A stretch of DNA of 9,247 bases from an uncultured Clostridia bacterium (GTDB lineage: Bacteria; Bacillota; Clostridia; Christensenellales; Pumilibacteraceae). Below the pieces are notes generated by a model that worked only from the letters and a program-made list of their open reading frames with translations, was not told the DNA's origin and searched no databases. The stretch's first letter is position 1; every line of letters begins with the position of its first letter. The stretch spans positions 1 through 9,247 of the forward strand of contig CAMUAL010000047.1 of assembly GCA_947086925.1 (NCBI GenBank). The letters are read 5' to 3'. Positions 6,518 through 9,247 of the stretch are shown piece by piece. Made by a program: the position numbers and the translations under genes.

Positions 6518-8041
6518 ATGGCAAAAATATTGTTTACAAAATTAAAAGAAGCTCTTTTGTCGGTATTGCCTATAACTGTTATCGTGCTTATAATTTCATT
6601 TACTCCGCTTGTCGATTTTTCGGCCACCGAGCTTATCGTATTTTCGGTTTCGGCTATTTTTCTTATTTTGGGAATAGGTTTATTCAACCTCGGCGCCGAC
6701 CTTGCAATGACTCCGATGGGTGAGCACGTAGGCTCGGGACTTACAAAATCGAAAAAGCTGAAAGTGCTTTTGTCGGTATGCTTTATAATGGGACTTCTTA
6801 TAACCATTGCGGAGCCCGATTTATCCGTACTTGCAGGGCAAGTTAAAAATCTGATGAGCAACAGCTTTATTTTTATAGCCACTGTCGGCATAGGAGTGGG
6901 CTTGTTCCTTATGTTGGCGATTCTCAAAATCGTGTTCCGCAAAAACCTTTCTACGCTTCTCATGTTCTTTTACATGATGCTTTTCGCGCTTTGTGCGGTT
7001 ATGATAAGCAGCGGCAAAACAGATTATATTCCGCTCGCGTTCGACTCGGGCGGCGTAACGACAGGTCCTATCACGGTACCGTTTATAATGGCACTCGGCG
7101 TCGGCATTGCAACAACGATAGGCGGACGCAACGCCAACGAAAACAGTTTCGGTCTTATCGCGCTTTGCTCTATCGGACCTATGATTGCCGTTATGATTTT
7201 ATCGCTTACGTTTAAAAGCGGAACTCCTAATATATCCACCGATTATCCGATGGCACTCGGTAAACAACTCGGTTTCACCGTTTTGGATACGTTAAAAGAA
7301 GTATCTATTGCGCTCGCGTTGATAGTCGTATTCTTTGCCATATTGCAGTTTACCGTACTTAAATTGCCGAAACGCAAAATAATGAGAATCGCAATAGGTA
7401 TAGGTTATACCTTGATTGGATTGGTTGTATTTTTAACGGCAGTTAAAATCGGATTTATGCCGATAGGATTCAAGTTGGGGCAGGAAATCGCCGAAAAGAA
7501 CAACGTATTCATTATAATATTAAGTTTTATTTTGGGCATGGTTGTCGTACTCGCCGAACCTGCCGTACATGTATTAAATAAACAAGTAGAAGAAATAACG
7601 GGCGGCGGAGTAACCAAACTGCAAATGCTCGTAGCACTCTCGGTAGGCGTAGGCGTTTCGATAGGACTTTCGATTATACGAATTATTTGCGGATTTTCTA
7701 TTCTTTATTACCTTATTCCCGGCTATCTAATTTCGCTCGGGCTGTCGTTCTTTGTTCCAAAACTTTACACCGCGATTGCGTTTGACTCCGGCGGAGTTGC
7801 AAGCGGCCCGCTTACGTCAAGCTTTATTCTGCCGCTTGCAATAGGCGCGTGTTCCACCATTGCAGGCGATGCGAGCATATTGAATCTCGCTTTCGGAGTT
7901 GTGGCTATGGTTGCCATGACGCCGCTTATAACAATCCAGACACTCGGCTTTAAAGCGATTATTTCATCGAAAGTGCGTCAGAAAATAACCATGAAGCGCA
8001 TACTTTCGGCAGACGACGAACAGATTATTTACTTCGAATAA
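6518..8041 (+). CDS. DUF1538-family polytopic membrane protein with two internal repeats
   Basis: This 507-residue integral membrane protein has a dozen or more hydrophobic segments and no signal peptide. I recognise it as DUF1538, a family with no assigned function known to me. It is built of two homologous halves. Half 1 has TIAEPDLSVLAGQV (96-109) and AFDSGGVTTGPIT (174-186). Half 2 has VLAEPAVHVLNKQV (344-357) and AFDSGGVASGPLT (421-433). The AEP and AFDSGGV-x2-GP motifs recur about 248 residues apart, the layout of transporters with a duplicated core where discontinuous helices meet at the substrate site. Glu99, Glu347, Asp176 and Asp423 are buried-acid candidates for coupling. It has its own promoter and is followed after 11 bases by two PII-like genes, which suggests their products control it. 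A transport role is inference; substrate unknown. Confidence 0.9.
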   Translation: MAKILFTKLKEALLSVLPITVIVLIISFTPLVDFSATELIVFSVSAIFLILGIGLFNLGADLAMTPMGEHVGSGLTKSKKLKVLLSVCFIMGLLITIAEPDLSVLAGQVKNLMSNSFIFIATVGIGVGLFLMLAILKIVFRKNLSTLLMFFYMMLFALCAVMISSGKTDYIPLAFDSGGVTTGPITVPFIMALGVGIATTIGGRNANENSFGLIALCSIGPMIAVMILSLTFKSGTPNISTDYPMALGKQLGFTVLDTLKEVSIALALIVVFFAILQFTVLKLPKRKIMRIAIGIGYTLIGLVVFLTAVKIGFMPIGFKLGQEIAEKNNVFIIILSFILGMVVVLAEPAVHVLNKQVEEITGGGVTKLQMLVALSVGVGVSIGLSIIRIICGFSILYYLIPGYLISLGLSFFVPKLYTAIAFDSGGVASGPLTSSFILPLAIGACSTIAGDASILNLAFGVVAMVAMTPLITIQTLGFKAIISSKVRQKITMKRILSADDEQIIYFE

Positions 8042-8047
8042 AGGAGG
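8041..8047 (+). promoter_or_regulatory. Ribosome binding site of the first PII-like gene
   Basis: AAGGAGG begins at the last base of the DUF1538 stop codon and lies 5 bases before the ATG at 8053. It is a near-perfect Shine-Dalgarno sequence, so this protein is probably made at a high level. Confidence 0.85.
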
Positions 8048-8052
8048 CGCGC

Positions 8053-8556
8053 ATGTCGGATAAACTCGATAAAACAAAAGATAAAGTAAAACAAAAAGTT
8101 GCCGAACACAAAGAAAACCGAAAAAAGCACGTGTTAGAAGTAAAATCCAAATTAAAAAAAGCAGTAAATAAAAGGACTAACAAAGCGAATCCCAATACCG
8201 TCACGCAAAACAAGTTAGAGCTTTTGGTCACAATCGTCGCACGCAATAAAGCCGAGTATTACATGGACGTTATTCAGGAGTTCGACGTAAACATGCAGTT
8301 TTTGGCTCTTGCAAGCGGCACGGCAGACGAACGCATGCGCAGTTTTATAGGCCTTACCGATTCCGATAAGACAGTTATATTCAGCGTAATTCAGGAGAAG
8401 AAAATTCCGGACGCACTCAATTCCTTGGGCGAAAAATTCCGCACTATTAAAAACGGTAACGGCATAGCGTTTACCATTCCTTTTGCAAGTGTTATAGGCA
8501 CTCTTATTTACGGATTTTTAAGCAATAACCGTATGGCGGTAAAGGAGACCCGATAA
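8053..8556 (+). CDS. PII-like protein with basic N-terminal extension
   Basis: The protein has 167 residues. Residues about 53-150 form a PII (GlnB)-superfamily ferredoxin-like domain: KLELLVTIVARNKAE (strand 1 into helix 1), a short T-loop region GTADERMRSFIGLTDSDK (89-106), then KTVIFSVI, helix 2, and a B-loop-like NGNGIAFTIP (134-143). The T-loop lacks the tyrosine that GlnB/GlnK use for uridylylation. Before it lies a 50-residue lysine-rich helical extension with 17 Lys/Arg and 6 Asp/Glu in the first 46 residues, which standard PII proteins do not have. A short tail (FLSNNRMAVKETR) follows. By analogy with AmtB-GlnK it may bind the cytoplasmic face of the DUF1538 protein and sense a small molecule. 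Family membership is fairly secure from motifs; ligand and partner are inferred. Its stop codon touches the next ATG. Confidence 0.8.
   Translation: MSDKLDKTKDKVKQKVAEHKENRKKHVLEVKSKLKKAVNKRTNKANPNTVTQNKLELLVTIVARNKAEYYMDVIQEFDVNMQFLALASGTADERMRSFIGLTDSDKTVIFSVIQEKKIPDALNSLGEKFRTIKNGNGIAFTIPFASVIGTLIYGFLSNNRMAVKETR
8543..8547 (+). promoter_or_regulatory. Ribosome binding site of the second PII-like gene
   Basis: AGGAG inside the end of the first PII-like gene lies 9 bases before the ATG at 8557. The stop TAA (8554-8556) directly abuts that ATG, so the two genes are probably translationally coupled, giving similar protein amounts. Confidence 0.7.
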
Positions 8557-8979
8557 ATGAACGAAAAAAAATACGAGCTTATTATGTGCATTGTAAACAC
8601 CGGTTTCTCCGATATAGTAATGGACGCAGCAAAAGAAGTGGGTGCACGCGGCGGTACGGTAATTCATGCCAGAGGCACGGCAAGCAAAGAGGCGGAGGAA
8701 TTTTTTCATATAACCATTCAGCCGGATAAAGAAATTATCATGATACTTGTTACCGTAGATATCAAAGACGACGTACTGCACGCCATTTATCGCTCGGCAG
8801 GGCTCAAAACCGACGGGCAGGGTATAGCCTTTTCCGTACCGGTAAATCACGTTGTTGGAATTTCCGACGGCATAAGCATACCCATAGCAACGTCAAAAGA
8901 CGATAAAGACGATTCTGCGGATAATGGCAAAACCCAATCGGACGCCGCAGAGGGCGAACAAACCGAAAACGAACCGTAA
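8557..8979 (+). CDS. PII-like protein with acidic C-terminal tail
   Basis: The protein has 140 residues. Residues about 5-103 are a PII-superfamily domain: YELIMCIVNTGFSDIVMDAA, GARGGTVIHARG, a short T-loop region GTASKEAEEFFHITIQPDKE (40-59), strand IIMILVTV, and the B-loop-like TDGQGIAFSVPV (85-96). This looks closer to the generic clostridial P-II family regulator than its upstream paralogue does. The T-loop has no tyrosine, so classical uridylylation is not expected. Residues 111-140 form a disordered tail with 10 Asp/Glu and 3 Lys. It is the last gene of the operon. PII proteins are trimers; a homotrimer or a heterotrimer with the upstream product are both possible. A regulatory role on the DUF1538 protein is inferred from gene order. 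Confidence 0.85.
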   Translation: MNEKKYELIMCIVNTGFSDIVMDAAKEVGARGGTVIHARGTASKEAEEFFHITIQPDKEIIMILVTVDIKDDVLHAIYRSAGLKTDGQGIAFSVPVNHVVGISDGISIPIATSKDDKDDSADNGKTQSDAAEGEQTENEP

Positions 8980-9069
8980 TGGCTTTTTAAATCTAAAAAT
9001 GTTATGAACGCTGTTTTCATACACGCAAAACAGAAAATAAACAACAGTTAAATTAAGTTGCCCGAAAAT

Positions 9070-9107
9070 AAAGCCGAACCATTGAATGAAAAATGGCTCG
9101 GCTTTTT
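9070..9107. terminator. Strong intrinsic terminator, apparently bidirectional
   Basis: A 14-position stem (AAAGCCGA-A-CCATT against AATGG-C-TCGGCTTT, one A/C mismatch) encloses an 8-base loop. On the plus strand five T follow or overlap the stem end (9103-9107), ending the DUF1538-PII operon. On the minus strand the stem runs into TTTATTTT, so it can also end transcription of the tRNA-Leu. Confidence 0.88.
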
Positions 9108-9155
9108 CGACGAAAAAATAACGCAAGTCAAACTATTGTTTACCTTACGTTATAA

Positions 9156-9242
9156 TGGTGCCCGAAACCGGACTCGAACCGGTACGATGTTGCCATCACG
9201 GGATTTTAAGTCCCGGGCGTCTGCCTGTTCCGCCACTCGGGC
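9156..9242 (-). tRNA. tRNA-Leu (anticodon UAA), complete
   Basis: The 87-base gene on the minus strand includes an encoded CCA (9156-9158). The acceptor GCCCGAG pairs with the 3' TTCGGGC with one G-U. The anticodon stem CGGGA/TCCCG carries the loop CTTAAAA, giving anticodon TAA at 9206-9208, which reads UUA and probably UUG leucine codons. A long variable arm (GATG-GCAA-CATC) marks class II, and the T-arm contains GGTTCGAGTCC. Only five bases remain beyond its 5' end, so its promoter is outside the window. Confidence 0.97.
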
Positions 9243-9247
9243 AAATA

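Noticed and set aside
9011..9033. Hairpin CTGTTTT/AAAACAG after the second PII-like gene
   Set aside because: The stem is 7 bp, A-T-rich with a 9-base loop and no T-run. The much stronger hairpin at 9070-9107 explains termination.
9156..9242. tRNA-Leu 3' end as an integration site with an attached mobile element
   Set aside because: No integrase gene or repeat of the tRNA 3' end is seen in the window, and the neighbouring genes look like ordinary chromosomal genes.

Overview
The window looks like chromosomal DNA of a Clostridia-type Firmicute, probably an uncultured or gut-associated one. The evidence is an IspH-ribosomal protein S1 fusion (a clostridial hallmark), strong GGAGG ribosome binding sites, a GufA-type ZIP transporter, and a DUF1538 gene with PII-like partners. 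No phage, transposon, CRISPR or plasmid genes are visible, and base composition looks even by eye.

Layout. Positions 3-1556 hold the 3' part of a bifunctional ispH/S1 gene that is open to the left window edge and ends in a good intrinsic terminator. Positions 1651-5458 hold three co-directional genes: an unrecognised zinc-ribbon protein with a helical, TPR-like body, a compact M19 (renal dipeptidase) metallopeptidase, and an adenylosuccinate lyase (purB) of the type also found in animals. A convergent gene on the minus strand (5489-6325) encodes a GufA/ZIP-type metal transporter, and a long hairpin sits between it and purB. A 192-base divergent intergenic region (6326-6517) carries a good promoter for the plus strand and operator-like repeats. 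Positions 6518-8979 are a tight three-gene operon: a DUF1538 membrane protein with two internal repeats, then two different PII-like proteins. The operon ends in a strong, apparently bidirectional terminator, followed on the minus strand by a complete tRNA-Leu(UAA).

How the genes work together. The left half is housekeeping: isoprenoid synthesis with translation, dipeptide turnover, and purine synthesis. The most interesting unit is the right-hand operon. A polytopic membrane protein of unknown function is encoded with two PII-superfamily proteins, which resembles the amtB-glnK pairing. The family is different, and the short T-loops carry no uridylylatable tyrosine. The first PII-like protein has a basic N-terminal extension and the second an acidic C-terminal tail. 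I infer a transport system gated or sensed by a PII-like pair. Its substrate and ligand cannot be read from the sequence.
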